Below the pieces are notes generated by a model that was not told the origin of the DNA, searched no databases, and saw only the letters and a list, made by a program, of their open reading frames with translations. Below, one piece after another: positions 23,926 through 36,532 of a DNA stretch of 60,895 bases (position 1 is the first letter of the stretch; each line of letters begins with the position of its first letter). The DNA is taken from the NCBI GenBank assembly GCA_029747585.1, contig JAPEVF010000194.1:13238-74132 (forward strand), read 5' to 3'. This stretch comes from Pleurotus djamor. Its lineage: Eukaryota; Basidiomycota; Agaricomycetes; Agaricales; Pleurotaceae. The translations under genes and the position numbers were made by a program.

Positions 23926-25244
23926 GATAGAAAACTAATCGGCGTATTGGTCTTGGGCAATACGAGTAGGGTACGTCGAAGTAGGTTTAAATAGCTGAAG
24001 AGCGATAGGCGACACGGAGTATCTTGGGCTATAAGGTGATGATATTATGTGGGGGGGTGGTAAGAACAGTCCGAGATCAAAGCGTCAAAGCCCCGAGAAG
24101 AGAAGGATGTACGCTTAAAATGTTGACGAAGTCTATACGAGAACCATATAGCTCCGGAATGAGGTGGAAAAAATAGGCGTTGATGTAGACTGAACAAGAA
24201 GATCGTCGAACCAGCGTTGAGGGTGTTCTATTGCGTGCCTGACGGTCGATACCTTTTCTTCAATTATACGCGTTACTAAGAATTCAGAAACGATTCATGG
24301 TGACGTGAAGGAGAATATGGACCTACAGGGATGCCTCATACTTGGATGCAAAAATAGCATTGTCTTGGCGCTTTACGGATCAGCGAGACACACATGTCGC
24401 AGGTTAAACAAACATATCGTAAATGTATACCAGCTTCACGGCCGCCGAGCCTTTCAACCGAAGAATTGACTTCACAGGTCTGGAGTGGGTTCTTTAGCTT
24501 CGAATGACATGCATGAGGACTTGCAAAACATTTAACTAGGCGAACGTTAGGTGAACGTGATTCTTTTAAGAGGGCAAAAAGGCGCAGGTGCCTCAGGGCG
24601 TCGAGGTTCATCCAGAGTATTTGCGACGAGGTGGGCGATATGATAGCTTGGGGAGCTTCATGCGTCATGATATGATGATGATCAGCTTCTAGAACTTCCA
24701 GCTACCGAGGGAGGTACATATGTATGAACATACCACTCGCAATCAATGACCACGTGAGGACGAATGACCCTGACGTTGCTTCTCATCGGAGGCTCCGTTC
24801 AACTCGACAACGGGTCAGGATCAAGCGACTGAGGTCTGCGCAAACTTTAACAAATGTCATGTCCAAAAGCAAGGCCAGGGAGAATCAAATCAACGCACCT
24901 CAATCCAAGGCAACAACGTTGACTGACCTTCGCGACAGGTTGCTAAGGCGAGTTGTTTGTGTAGCATGATTTCTTTATCTCTTCAGTAGCAACTCACAGT
25001 CAAATGTGATCACAATGACGCAAATATAAAGGCCCAAAGGTTCGTTTGGAACAGTAGAGTCGGCTCTGACTCCCAAACACCCTTGTCCTCTGACGTTCCC
25101 TTGGTGGCTTGGCCCATCCTCTCATTCTATCCCAAACCATTGGTGCCATAGCTGTAACGCGTGTTCCCAATCCATCCCAATAGGCTGGCCTGCAGAACCA
25201 TCGATCAACTCGACAACAAACACTCATTAAATAAACCGACCAAA
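23926..25244. other. Intergenic, divergent promoters of CE15-2 and hydrolase copy 2
   Basis: About 1.3 kb between divergently transcribed secreted-enzyme genes. Contains TATA-like elements toward each side (TTTAAATA at 23986-23993; ATATAAA near 25023-25029). A 110-codon minus-strand frame at 24336-24668 shows no family features and I do not call it. Confidence 0.45.
23986..23993 (-). promoter_or_regulatory. TATA-like element of CE15 gene 2
   Basis: TATTTAAA on the minus strand about 60 nt upstream of the ATG at 23925. Confidence 0.35.
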
Positions 25245-26828
25245 ATGGTGGCTTGTATTTGGATAATCTTGCCGCTTTTTGTCTGGGTAGGATTGGCTGC
25301 GCCAACCGATGAACCACACCTCGCAAGGCGTCAAAATAGGCCGCCTATTGGTGCTGGTCCCGCTACAGCAACTGATGGGAGCACTATTGTGGAGAACCAA
25401 GTAGTCATCAAGTAAGTACCGATATAGCTTTAGGAAAGGTCACCTACTTACCTACATTATTTCGTAGCGGGTTGAACATTAGATTCAAGGTGTCGGCGCC
25501 GAGCACCGAGCTTGTTTCAACATCTGGGGTTCGAAACGGTACTCTTGGGATAAACGTGCTATTCCACGGAGATGGTGGCACATCGTTCTTCGATTTTCCT
25601 GTGAGTTCCGGTGGAACCTTTTGCATTTCATCTCGACGTTGACAATCATGGCACTTGTAGAACCAGGGAGTCAGGCAAGGGCTTATGGGAGTAGCATTGT
25701 TGTCCCCAGACCCTGGTCTTCGATGGGGTGGGTCGGGCCGCAATCCACAGAGGTGCGAAAAGCTTGACACAAGGATTTTACATATTGCTGACTATTTGTC
25801 CGTTGATTAGGCCACAGGGTGCAGCCCACAGCGCAGCAGTTAACCAATTCCTAACTAGCGTTAGTTCATCTATGTTTTCGATCCAAAAAATAGCGATAAC
25901 ACCTTGCCACAGGAACTGCCAAAAATTGTCAACTTTGACAGAAGCCAGATCTTCATGGAGGGTATCAGCGGAGGTGCCTTGCTGTTGAGTGGGTTCATGG
26001 TGCCGACATTTGGGGCGTCACTTGGGATGAAGGGGGTTATCATGGGCTGTGGTGGTATGCCTCCGTGAGTCTCAGAGATATTTCAAAGGCCCGAGAGACC
26101 CAAGTCTGACCTTCGCTTTTAGGCAAGTCCAAGTCCAGGGCAACATCGCGAATATCCGAGTTCACTGGCAAAGCACCGTTAATGAGTTCGCCAGTCTAAA
26201 GCAGTCGATGTACGTACCGTCTATTCGCGCTGAGGCTAGTGCTAATTAGTCGCATCCTATCAGCTCCCAGGGCATAACTGCTTATTCGCAGATGGCAACA
26301 AACGCTGGGTTGTCAGCGGCGCAAGTGAATCAAGTACAGACAGCAGACGCTTCTCCGAATGGAGGTCACTGGTAAGGACGCGTTCCCAAAAGCATGAAAG
26401 ACTGTGTCGCTTACAATGACTATTGAATTTTGAACAGTGCATTCGACCAACGGGGCTTCGTATCTGGCGTGCAGCTGTTGACGAATAACTTCGGTAACAT
26501 CATGGCAGGGCAGGGGCAGCTAAATGGAGTCGCCGTCAACAAAGTAAGTACCGAGAATTTGTACAGCGATGTCAGCTCACCGGTTTCGTAGGGGGTCATA
26601 GGTGCAGGAAACATTTTCCCCGTGAACTCTAATACTGGGCGGCAGAGAGTCGCAGCGGCTACGGGCGCAAACACATCAGGGCGTGTAAACAGGACAGGAA
26701 ACCGAGGGAACCGTGGCAATGCGGGGAGGGTGAACGGGAATCGACGCACTGGCAGAGTAAATACGGGGGCTCGCCAGGCTCGAGGGCGTGTGAACAGAGG
26801 AGCGGCTCGAGGAGGTCCTCGTGCCTAG
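25245..26828 (+). CDS. Secreted alpha/beta-hydrolase-like protein, copy 2, with basic GRVN-repeat tail
   Basis: Paralogue of the gene at 8653. Signal peptide MVACIWIILPLFVWVGLAAP, then RRQNRPPIGAGPATATDGS and VENQVVI, closely matching copy 1. The core motifs recur: RFKVSAPSTELVSTS, INVLFHGDGGTSFFDFP, LMGVALLSPDPGLRWGGS-type sequence, SAAVNQFLTS, IFMEGISGGALLLSGFMVPT (nucleophile elbow), MGCGGMPP, VQVQGNIANIRVHWQSTVNE and an NGGHC-type segment. At least six short introns. After GVIGAGNIFPVN the last exon encodes a tail of about 55 residues, very rich in Arg, Gly and Asn, with the unit GRVN four times (SGRVNR, AGRVNG, TGRVNT, RGRVNR), ending GGPRA. Copy 1 has only a short basic tail. Substrate unknown; the tail suggests binding to an anionic surface, which is inference. 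Confidence 0.62.
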
Positions 26829-27249
26829 TAGCACACAGCAACCACGAGCAATGATACTGTACTGGAGTCAATACGACGTGTATGTAGTACCTCCAACCTT
26901 GATCGAAAGGAGCGGGCAATAATGGGAGTCGATTTAGGCAACAACGTTGCTCCATAGGCATTCATATTCCTTGACAAGCATGGATAGATGCAAAGAGGAA
27001 AGGATATGTAAAAGGTAGAAAGTCAAGTTCAGCCATTTGGTTGATCTAAGTGAACTAAGTGCGGGAACTTAGGAGCAGAGTTCATATAACGCACCCTGCA
27101 GAAACGCTTCAAGATGTTAATTGAAGAAGGCACTAGTAAGCGCTCCGTCCAGCGTTTCAATGTCGACTGCGGCTGAACGATCTAATGAGAGAAAGTAAGC
27201 ACAGTGACCGAGCATCACTTAGAGATCCTTCAGGCATGGCACGAAGGGT
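26829..27249. other. Intergenic
   Basis: 3' flank of the second secreted hydrolase and downstream end of the kinase relic. No gene or repeat recognised. Confidence 0.4.
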
Positions 27250-28130
27250 TCAAACGAGGCTTACGATGTATTGATGTAGTGCATGGGTGTGGTACGGAAC
27301 ATGCGACCATTTTCGGCTGGCACCTCTTATTGAAGGCCATATATCCACCGCAAAGAATCTGCACCTCCTCGGTCTTGCCGTGCGAGCGACCTCAAGGAGG
27401 ACATAGAAAAACGGCTCCAGGTCATGTCGATTGAGATGGCGAAGAGTCGGAGACAGGTGGTGATCGAACGCTGAATATATCCCACTCCCAGTCCGATGCA
27501 GAGTTTGCGTGTAATTGTCTAGGTCGGGTGTAAGCGATGCAAGGTTGAAGTCGTTCGAAGGACCAGAGGTCTTCCTACCCTTGGTTGGGCACTCATCCTT
27601 CCCTGTGGCTTTCTCGTAGACATGTTGCAAGATATTTGATTCGAACTTTCGCGTTTGGGTTGGCCAGTTGATCTCGATGGAAAAGATTTCGCGTCGTTGC
27701 TGGGATCCCCGATTGAAAGAGCACCTCATGCATCTGGTCGATACACTTCAAGTCCAACTTCCAATAACCTCCCATTCGGAGAACAGCATCCTCGAAGAAG
27801 TTCTCGACTGGTGATACTCCAGCGGAAGACTCGATTTTCCTCAGCACAGTCTCCAATAAGCTCTGCAGCCTCATGGCGTTCCCATCTACCACCATCAACG
27901 TCGGCCAGAAACCCCGCTGCTCTGGCGACATCTGGCCGAAGTGCAGAAATGATCATTTCAGATACCGTCTAGTCTTGGATGGATTAGTAGCAAGGATTCA
28001 TTTCCACAGCAAAGGTTCCACGTTGTAGCGGCGTGTAGACTTCGGCATCCAAAGGGTTTGCTGCCAGGCATCATCAACACTGGCACCGACTTTGGAGTCC
28101 TCCTGCATGTGCTGACCATGAGTTGCACAT
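27250..28130 (-). pseudogene. FunK1 fungal-type protein kinase relic, internally deleted
   Basis: Two adjacent minus-strand frames match the intact FunK1 copies at 40-45 kb. The first (to about 27593) has MSPEQRGFWPTLMVV and SPVENFFEDAVLRMGGYWKL, equal to MSAEEWGFRPTLM and SPVENFFEGAIL. The second has INWPTQTRKFESNILQHVYE (equal to ISWQPKSRKSESEFLRHIY), then NDFNLASLTPDLDN, TLHRTGSGIYSAFDHHLSP and LRHLNRHDLEPFFYVLLEV. Between HVYE and NDFN, the part coding the HEL...EERILRIHVFD and HRD catalytic-loop segment is missing (about 140 residues in intact copies). Frame changes also occur. Probably non-functional; the 5' end is not resolved. Confidence 0.7.
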
Positions 28131-29648
28131 ATGCGTGTAATGATTGAGAATGAAGACGTACCTTTTCAGGTAGCTTCGAGTCCAATGGTAAGGATTACCC
28201 GTAAGATCTCCACGCGCAGGCCCATTGATTCGTCACGTTCGTCCCATGTAAGATTCTTCAACCACCAAGACGAACTTGTACCAAATTTGCGCTATGCAAA
28301 TACCGCGTCCTTCCTGATCCTCACATAGAGCTTCCCAGTGAAAGTGACGCCGACATTTTTCGGGCAACTGAACGCGAGAAGGTTTGCAATTTTCGAGCAA
28401 ACGATGAGGCACTAGAGTGGCCGAAATGGACTCTCGTTTCTCATGCCGAGAGCTGTAGCGAAGGTATGATTCCGTTTCGCGTTAGATGCGCATGGGTCGA
28501 GAGTTACTTCGATACTGGTGGTCTGGGAGGTGGTGGTTCCTCGGCAACATGGGTGCCCCTGTTGCATTATCACGTGGGTGGCGCGTTTGTGAATAGGGCG
28601 CCTCCTGAAGTGACCCCTTTGCGCGCCGCCACAGTTAGATACGAGCGAACGGGCCATGGAAATCATGGAAGGGATGATGATGATGGGCCTATCTCAGTTC
28701 CTTCCATACAATAGGCTCGGAGGAACGAAGAGGTAGGCTCATTCAATTCACCAACGATCTGAGAACAGACGAGTTTCAGTTAATCCCGGCTAAGTAGCGT
28801 TTCTACTCTCCCCCTCTGATCTGGCAGAAATTTGCCTTTTTTACGCTCGGAAAATGTGTAATATCGTCTTCAAATGGGGCCGCTTTACAAGTTCACAGTC
28901 TCCGAATCGGCGGTATATGAGTCATGTAGTAACGAGTAAACCGGCACACAGACGGAGAAAGTTGCGACAAAACACCGCTCATCTTCCCGTAAATGTGCTG
29001 GATACACTGGAGACTCTGGTCATCCCTCTCCATGACCAGCGCTGCTGATGCGAGGACACACTATGGCCAATCATATTTGCGCATCACTAGTGTTTTTGGG
29101 TGCATCAGCTTGCGAACCCAAGTATCGTTTTGCCAAGATCAAACGCCGAGACCCCTGGGACCCCACTTCCTAGCGGTGAGCTTTTCGTGGAAGGTTGAAG
29201 GCTTTCGGAGGCGCAGTAAAATGGCTTACAGCTCTGAGGCAGTCCAGTGCATAACGTTGGTTTCCATAGCGGGCATGAGTAACTGTCCGCAACTGCTCAA
29301 GTCACGTTAGGGGCATTCCCCGCTGTCAGGGGCTGTCGTCGGAAATCCGTTCCCAAAGGACATTCGTTGGCAATCAGAAACTCAAACCTACGAGCTATTT
29401 CTGGTCCATTTCGGATGTGAGAACACACACTTAATACACAGTTTCATGAGCACTGTGACGCCCAAGATATGGGGCACAGCAAATGATGAGACAGATTTCC
29501 AAATCTGGGGGATTTCGGGGTCCGACCCCAAGCTTGCCTTAGCCCACCATCGTTTTCCTCGTCCTCTTCCTCGTTTTCCTCGTCCCTTTTGCTCCGTGCT
29601 GGTCTCGGTGCTACATTTCAATACCCCACGCACGAAGCCCTCTCTACC
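28131..29648. other. Intergenic, upstream of the flippase
   Basis: No supported gene; small frames only. A strong pyrimidine-rich tract built of TCCTCGTC-like units lies at about 29551-29590, 60 nt before the flippase ATG, as is common before highly expressed fungal genes. Confidence 0.4.
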
Positions 29649-32600
29649 ATGACTTTTGGTAAACGAAAGCCGAATCCAGACGAGCCAGACACGGACGAGG
29701 AGAATGACGAGAACATTGACCCCGAGCTCAGGCTGCGTACTGTGCGTACGGCGGCCTCAGCAATCGCAGAATCGATTGTCTCGGAGGCCCGTATGGAGAG
29801 GAGGAAGACTGCGAGGAGGAAGAGGAGTTTCTTTCGGAGGGGGAGCGAGAAGAAGAAGCCACCTCCACCAGAGTCGTCTCAGCCTGCTCCAACGGCTGAG
29901 ATAGTGGGGAAGAGGAGGAATGTTTACTTCAACACCCCTTTGGGCGCGGCTGACGCTGATAGCCACGGTGAACCAAAGGCTAGGTATGTGAGGAACAAGG
30001 TCAGGACGAGCAGTGAGTTTTCCACACATTTTCCCGCATTTCTCGTTTCTGATGATCGCGTATAGAATATACTGTTATCACCTTTGTACCGAAGAACCTG
30101 TACGAACAGTTTCGACGGTGCGTGGTGTCCGAATTTCTCTAATTTTTGACCGCTCACTCGGCTACATCATCCAGCGTAGCCAATCTGTACTTTTTAGCGC
30201 TAATCATCGTCCAGATATTCCCCATCTTCGGCGCAGCCTCAGCCCAGTCGGCCATGCTGCCCCTCGTGTTCATGTTGACGGTCACTGCCATCAAAGACGG
30301 CGTGGAGGACTACCGTCGCGCGATGCAGGATGACTTCGTCAATAATTCCGCTGTCACGAAATTGGCTGGGTCGTTTCGAAACGTCAATCAACCTGCAGAC
30401 CCACGCAATTGGTTTGAGAAACTACTTGGCCTCAACAAGCCTGGCAACGTGAGCAGGGGAGTGAAGAAACTGAGGGAGAGGGAGGCTAGTGAGGCAGGGC
30501 TTGGGGTACGTGGCTTGGGAATTCCGCCTCGGGTTGGAGAGTCAGAGAGTGTGCTTGGCGAAAGTAGCTTCGACCTTCAAGGGCCTCGTGGGGCGGGAGG
30601 ACGTCGTCTGGAAGACATTCAGAGCGTGGACTCGCACAGCTACCCCCCGGACTTGTCGAAAACATCCCTCTCCTCCGTTTCTACAAACATGGTCAAGGGG
30701 TCGTCTGACTTTGGTCAGCTTGGCCCCGTCCCCCCGCTTCCTAACATGTCCACCGACTCATATCAACAATCTTCTGTATCTCACTCAACCCTTGGCGGTC
30801 TCACTGTCATGGACTGGCGGAAACGCGCGAATGGTTCTGTTCGCTGGGAACGCACCCTGTGGAAGAAGCTTGAGGTTGGAGACATCGTCTTGCTACGCGA
30901 CAATGATCAAGTTCCAGCCGACATCGTCGTTTTGTCGACTAGCGACCCGGACGGGATGTGCTATCTTGAAACCAAGAATCTGGACGGAGAAACAAATTTG
31001 AAACCTCGTAAAGCCCTCAAGTCAACCATGAATATTACGACGGAGGAAGACCTTGAACGTAGTGCTTTCGTCCTCGACTCTGAACCACCCCATCAGAATC
31101 TTTACGTCTATCATGGCGTACTTAGGTTCAGCGATCCTTCGACACCCAACATGGAGCAGAAGCAGGAACCCGTTACTATCAACGAGCTTGTCCTCCGTGG
31201 TTGTTCTCTTCGCAATACTCAATGGGTCATTGGCTTAGTGGTTTTCACTGGTGCGGACACAAAGATCATGATGAACGGAGGCGATACGCCTTCAAAGCGT
31301 AGTAAGATCGAAAAGGAGACAAACTTCAACGTCGTCGTCAACTTCATCCTCTTGATCTGCATGTGTCTGATCGCTGGTATCTGTGCTGGTATCGAAGAAG
31401 ACAGGGATGGGACTAGCGCGGACTTCTTCGAGGTAGGCAGTCAGCCAACCAACAGTACTGCTATCAATTCGATGATCACCTTCGTGTAAGTGTACATACA
31501 CTGCTACTCTATGACAAAGGAACTAACAGTACACTAGGTCGTGTCTCATTGCCTTCCAGAACATCGTTCCCATCTCGTTGTACATCTCGGTTGAGATCGT
31601 GAAGACCATCCAAGCCTACTTCATCTCCCAGGACATCGACATGTACTACCGACCGCTCGACACAGCCTGCGTCCCCAAGACTTGGAACATCTCTGATGAC
31701 TTGGGACAAATCGAATATATCTTCTCTGACAAAACGGGAACGCTCACACAGAACGTCATGGAATTCCAGAAATGCTCCGTTCACGGCGTTGCTTATGGCG
31801 AGGGTATCACCGAAGCTCAGAAAGGTGCTGCTACACGTGAGGGCAAGACGGATATGGATCCCGAGGAAATGGCAGAGCAGCTTGCGGCCCGGAAGGCTCA
31901 GATGATATCTCTCATGGAACGCAGCTTCAAGAATCGGTATGCGCAGTTTGACCGTCTCACGCTTGTCTCGCCAAAACTCGCTGAAGACCTCGCGGACCGA
32001 TCGTCAGAGCAACGCGCGCACTTGATTGCTTTCTTCAGAGCGTTGGCACTTTGCCATAGCGTTCTGTCCGACAAGCCCGATCCTCAACGCGAACCTTTCC
32101 ATCTCCAGTACAAGGCTGAGAGTCCCGATGAAGCCGCTTTGGTTGGTGCGGCTCGGGATGCTGGCTTCCCCTTTGTCGGTAAAAGCAAGGATACACTGGA
32201 TATCGAGGTCATGGGTCAAGCGGAGAGATACACCCTCCTCCGGACACTGGAGTTCAACTCGACGCGGAAGCGCATGAGCGTTGTTGTTCGTTGTCCAGAC
32301 GGCCGGTTGATCTTGTACTGTAAGGGCGCTGATAGCGTCATCTACGCTCGCCTTGCGACAGATCACGATCCACAGTTGAAGGAGCAGACTTCAAGGGATA
32401 TGGAGGCTTTTGCGAACAATGGGTTGAGGACGTTGTGCATCTCCTATCGCTGGCTTCAAGAGGACGAGTACTTCGCATGGAGCAGGACCTACGACGCCGC
32501 TGTCAACGCGACTGAGAACCGCGATGAGCTTATCGACCAGGCGAATGAGCAAATCGAACATTCTCTTAGGATCTTGGGCGCTACGGCTTTGGAGGATAAA

Positions 32601-35169
32601 CTACAAGAGGGTGTACCTGACGCCATCGAACTGCTTCACCAGGCGGGCATTAAGCTTTGGATCCTCACTGGTGAGGATAGACTTTCGTATCTGAGTCAAT
32701 ACGGTAGCTAACTTGTTCTCCTTTTAGGCGACAAAGTGCAGACGGCTATCGAAATTGGTTACAGTTGCAATCTTCTCAAGAACGATATGGATATCATGAT
32801 CCTGTCGGCCGACTCTCTGGAACAAGCTCGCTCCCAGATCGAGGCAGGTTTGAACAAGATTGCATCTGTATTGGGACCTCCAAGCTGGGATCCTCGCAAG
32901 CGTGGTTTCTTGCCTAACGCGAAGGCGTCTTTTGCAGTTGTTATCGATGGTGACACCCTGCGCTTCGCGCTGACCGACGAGCTGAAACCTTTGTTCCTCA
33001 ACCTCGGGACCCAATGCGAGACTGTCGTTTGCTGCAGAGTGTCCCCGGCTCAGAAGGCTTTGACTGTCAAATTGGTGAGCGACCCTGATAAGGTCTCATT
33101 CTCCGGTACACCGCTGACAACCCATGTGCTCGACGAATTGCCAGGTAAAGGACGGACGGAACGCCATGACCCTTTCGATCGGGGATGGAGCCAATGATGT
33201 GGCGATGATTCAAGAAGCTAATATTGGATGTGGCCTCTTCGGTCTTGAAGGTTCCCAAGCTGCCATGTCCGCTGACTATGCCTTCGGCCAGTTCAGATAC
33301 CTGACAAAGCTTCTCCTCGTTCACGGGCGGTGGTCTTACCAACGTGTTTCGGATTTGCATGGAAATTTCTTCTACAAGGTGCGTTGATTTTGACTGTCTC
33401 TGTTCTTCTATTGATCTTGAGATAACTAGAACGTTGTTTGGACANTTTGCCCTTTTCTGGTATCTTCCTTTCAACAGGTGAGATATCTCATTATCAAAAG
33501 CGTTTAGCATATCACCTCTAACATCTAAAATAGTTTTGATGCAACGTATCTGTACCAGATAACTTTCATCCTTCTTTTCAACCTTGTCTTCACCTCCTTA
33601 CCCGTCATCATCCTTGGAGGTATGTTCACTGAGCTTCTCTCTTCTCTCTACCTCATGCTAAAGCCAACTCATGATAGCTTTCGATCAGGATGTCAATGCC
33701 AAAGCAGCCCTTGCCTTCCCACAACTCTACGTCCGCGGAATTCGTGGACTGGAGTACACGCGTGCGAAGTTCTGGACGTACATGCTCGATGGATTGTATC
33801 AGTCAGCTATCGTATTCTTCTTCCCGTACTTCGCGTGGAGCCTTGGCCTTGCTATCTCCTGGAACGGAAAGGGCATCGATTCGCTCGCTGACTTCGGTAC
33901 CACGGTCGCTGTCGCAGCTATCTTTGCGGCCAACACTTACGTTGGAATGAACACACACTAGTGAGTCTGGTTTCAACCTCCTTGCTTCTTCGCTCATGTG
34001 TCACTGCTTAGTTGGACTATCATGACCTGGATTGTAGTCTGGGGGTCGTCGATTGTCATGCTCCTATGGATCGTCGTCTACTCATTCTTCTTCAGCTTCG
34101 ACTTCATCGACGAAGTTATCATCCTCTTTGGAACATTGACCTTCTGGGCGGTTGTTCTCATCGCCGTTGCTGTGGCCCTAGGTGAGCTAAGCCTTGTCCG
34201 GTAGATGAACTAGTTTGCATTGACGTAACCCCACTCCCAGCACCACGGTTCCTCTGTCAATTCATCTCACAAGTCTACTTCCCTCTTGACAAGGATATTA
34301 TACGCGAAGCTTGGGTGATGGGAGATCTCAAAGACCAGCTTGGAATTCGTCATCGAAACCCCAAGAAGAACAAAAACCTAGGTGATCCGGAAGCGGTTCC
34401 AATGTATAGTGCACAGCATGGAAGGTCGCTCTCCGAGCTATCCGTAAACAACACATACGAACCCACGCCTTCTCAGCCACGGGACCGCCAAGTTGCGCTA
34501 ACTCCTCCCACTGTTAGTCCCATGCCCTTCTATGGTCAACACCTACCGCCCACAGAACCCACTCAACCGATCGCACCTGCCTATACCCATGACCGTCAGA
34601 CAGACGTCAACTCCCGTGCCTCCTATTACTCAGTCTCGGAATTACCCCCTCCATCTCCACTTCCGTCACCTAAATATCGACTCCCCTCCGGTGAATATAC
34701 CTCAACACCGCCTCCGCGGAGGACTTCAACAGCCACTCGGACCTCTGTCCATTCTCGCACTTTGTCACCCCCTGCGCCACAATCTAGGTCGCTCCAGCCA
34801 ACATCACCGCAGGGTGGTTTGGTTAGACGGTTGAGTGGCGCTAGCAGTAGTCAACACGGGCCTGTGGGTGGTGCTTACGAGATGAGTGTGCGTAGTCCAC
34901 CTCAGGCCGTGAGGGAGGTTGACGAGGGGTATGGACATCTGGGGCATACTGGAGAGCGCTCAGCTACCGATGCGTCATATGCTACCGCGTATGATGGCAT
35001 TGATCCTGCCGATGAAGCCTTCGATCGCGATCCTCCAATACGTGGGCAGTCGCCGTATGGGTATGCTCGCCAACAACAGCAACACCAACTATACCCTAGT
35101 GGTGACAATTCTGCCCCTGGAAGTCGGCGAGCGAGCGGACAGTCATGGCAAGGTGGAATGGCGATGTAA
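29649..35169 (+). CDS. P4-type ATPase, phospholipid flippase (Dnf1/Dnf2 type)
   Basis: Large multi-pass pump that flips aminophospholipids or phosphatidylcholine to the cytosolic leaflet, in plasma and Golgi/endosomal membranes. Acidic and basic N-terminus ([20 protein letters not shown]), then [19 protein letters not shown] and the first helices. Marks in order: [20 protein letters not shown] (DGET actuator loop), [20 protein letters not shown] (phosphorylated Asp at 31728-31730), [99 protein letters not shown] and C-terminal helices up to [21 protein letters not shown] 270-residue Pro/Ser-rich tail follows. About ten short introns, including one splitting ILTG/DKVQT (near 32671) and one before [10 protein letters not shown]. 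About 1,540 residues. One N at 33445. The ATG follows a CT-rich tract. Confidence 0.95.
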
Positions 35170-36532
35170 TACTAATACCTTTTTCTTCACTGGGTCATTT
35201 CTGTCTGCAAGTTTTCCATGGATGTAACATCGCCCCCCTACATAATGCATAGTACCTCCATCCTTCCTCCACCTTCACCGTTACGCGCTCACCACTTACC
35301 AATCAGCAACACTCACTTTTCATTCCTTTCTTTTTGCTCGACGCTTGTTTACTCCTTTCTGCTCTTTCAAGTTATGTTTATTTTATCATACCAACGGACT
35401 GTTACTTTTCCCCTCGATGCATTATTTCTTATCCCAAGGAAAGGATGGATACCACGTATATATATAGATATGAGTATGAGGGATACTTGGATCTCTCAAG
35501 TGTGTTATATTACATAGAACAGCGTCAAGCCCCCGAGCATCATCCTATGTAAGTAACTACGTGGATTATCTCGAATCCAATTTATTATCCAAAGACTCAG
35601 AGAAGGACCCGACCATCGCTCCAGCATAGTGCTTCAGTCCTTTTCGCTTCCTCCCGCCGGTGACCATACTATCGAGCCATGGATTGAAGGGACGTCACGG
35701 CGCGTCCTTGCCTCCGACCCATGCACATCAGAATATCTTCTGTTGCTCTGCATCATGTCCTCGTTTCCAGGAACCCTCTCCCCGTCACCCATTGCCCCTG
35801 TCGCAGAGGTGAACTACTACTCACTTGCGCTACAGCGTGGGTCATATTTGACGCTATTCGCGCCGATCGACTGCGCGTCTTACAGCAGCAGAGTAGAACT
35901 GTCAAAGGACGATTTAAGGCCGAAACTTCTTGGCTTTCTATTCCACGGCCGCCGGTAGCGCGGCGTTCAAAGGTTCGCTCCAACAACTTCCAACAAGCCA
36001 GTGAAGTTGTCTTAGTGCAACTCAGCATAATCTGATCAACCAGGCGACCGAATCACGGATGTCATCATGTCTAAAAGTGTCTTGACTCGACCGTGCGATA
36101 TACGGTATGTGCACTAGGAGCAGAGATATGATTCTGATTCTGTGTGCATCTTATCGACCCTGCGGAAGCACCCCCGCGTTCTCCATATTCCCCATACCCC
36201 AGAAAGCAGAANCATGAAAACCCCAGTCACATCCGCCGTATACGGATCGGCCTGGGTGTGTCTACCAGTGTCCTCTGCACAGGAGNGGCNAGGAGAGGCC
36301 CAGATGTTTCGATCAAGAAGTAAATTGTTCCTGAGACTGGACTTGTAATCGATCAGCAGGAGAGTCCCAAAATGAAAGTGAAAGGGATCCAAACCAATCT
36401 GTCGGGTAAATTCGGTTCGAAAGGAGAAGAGAGCACGAGGATATTTGGGCTTGAGTTGTCTGTTATTTACTGTAAAGGCAAGTATATTATATATCATTCT
36501 TTACGCTTGTTTTTCTCCTCATCGCCGTCATT
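35170..36532. other. Intergenic
   Basis: Flippase 3' UTR (T-rich, with a TATATATA run near 35459) and the promoter of the Zn2Cys6 gene. No supported gene. Confidence 0.4.

Noticed and set aside
24336..24668. 110-codon minus-strand frame between CE15-2 and hydrolase copy 2
   Set aside because: Composition looks random, no domain, no intron-exon signals; kept as intergenic.
28412..28714. Overlapping frames on both strands upstream of the flippase
   Set aside because: Neither has recognisable motifs and they overlap in opposite directions.
35218..35552. Small T-rich plus-strand frames after the flippase stop
   Set aside because: Typical 3' UTR composition with no conserved features.
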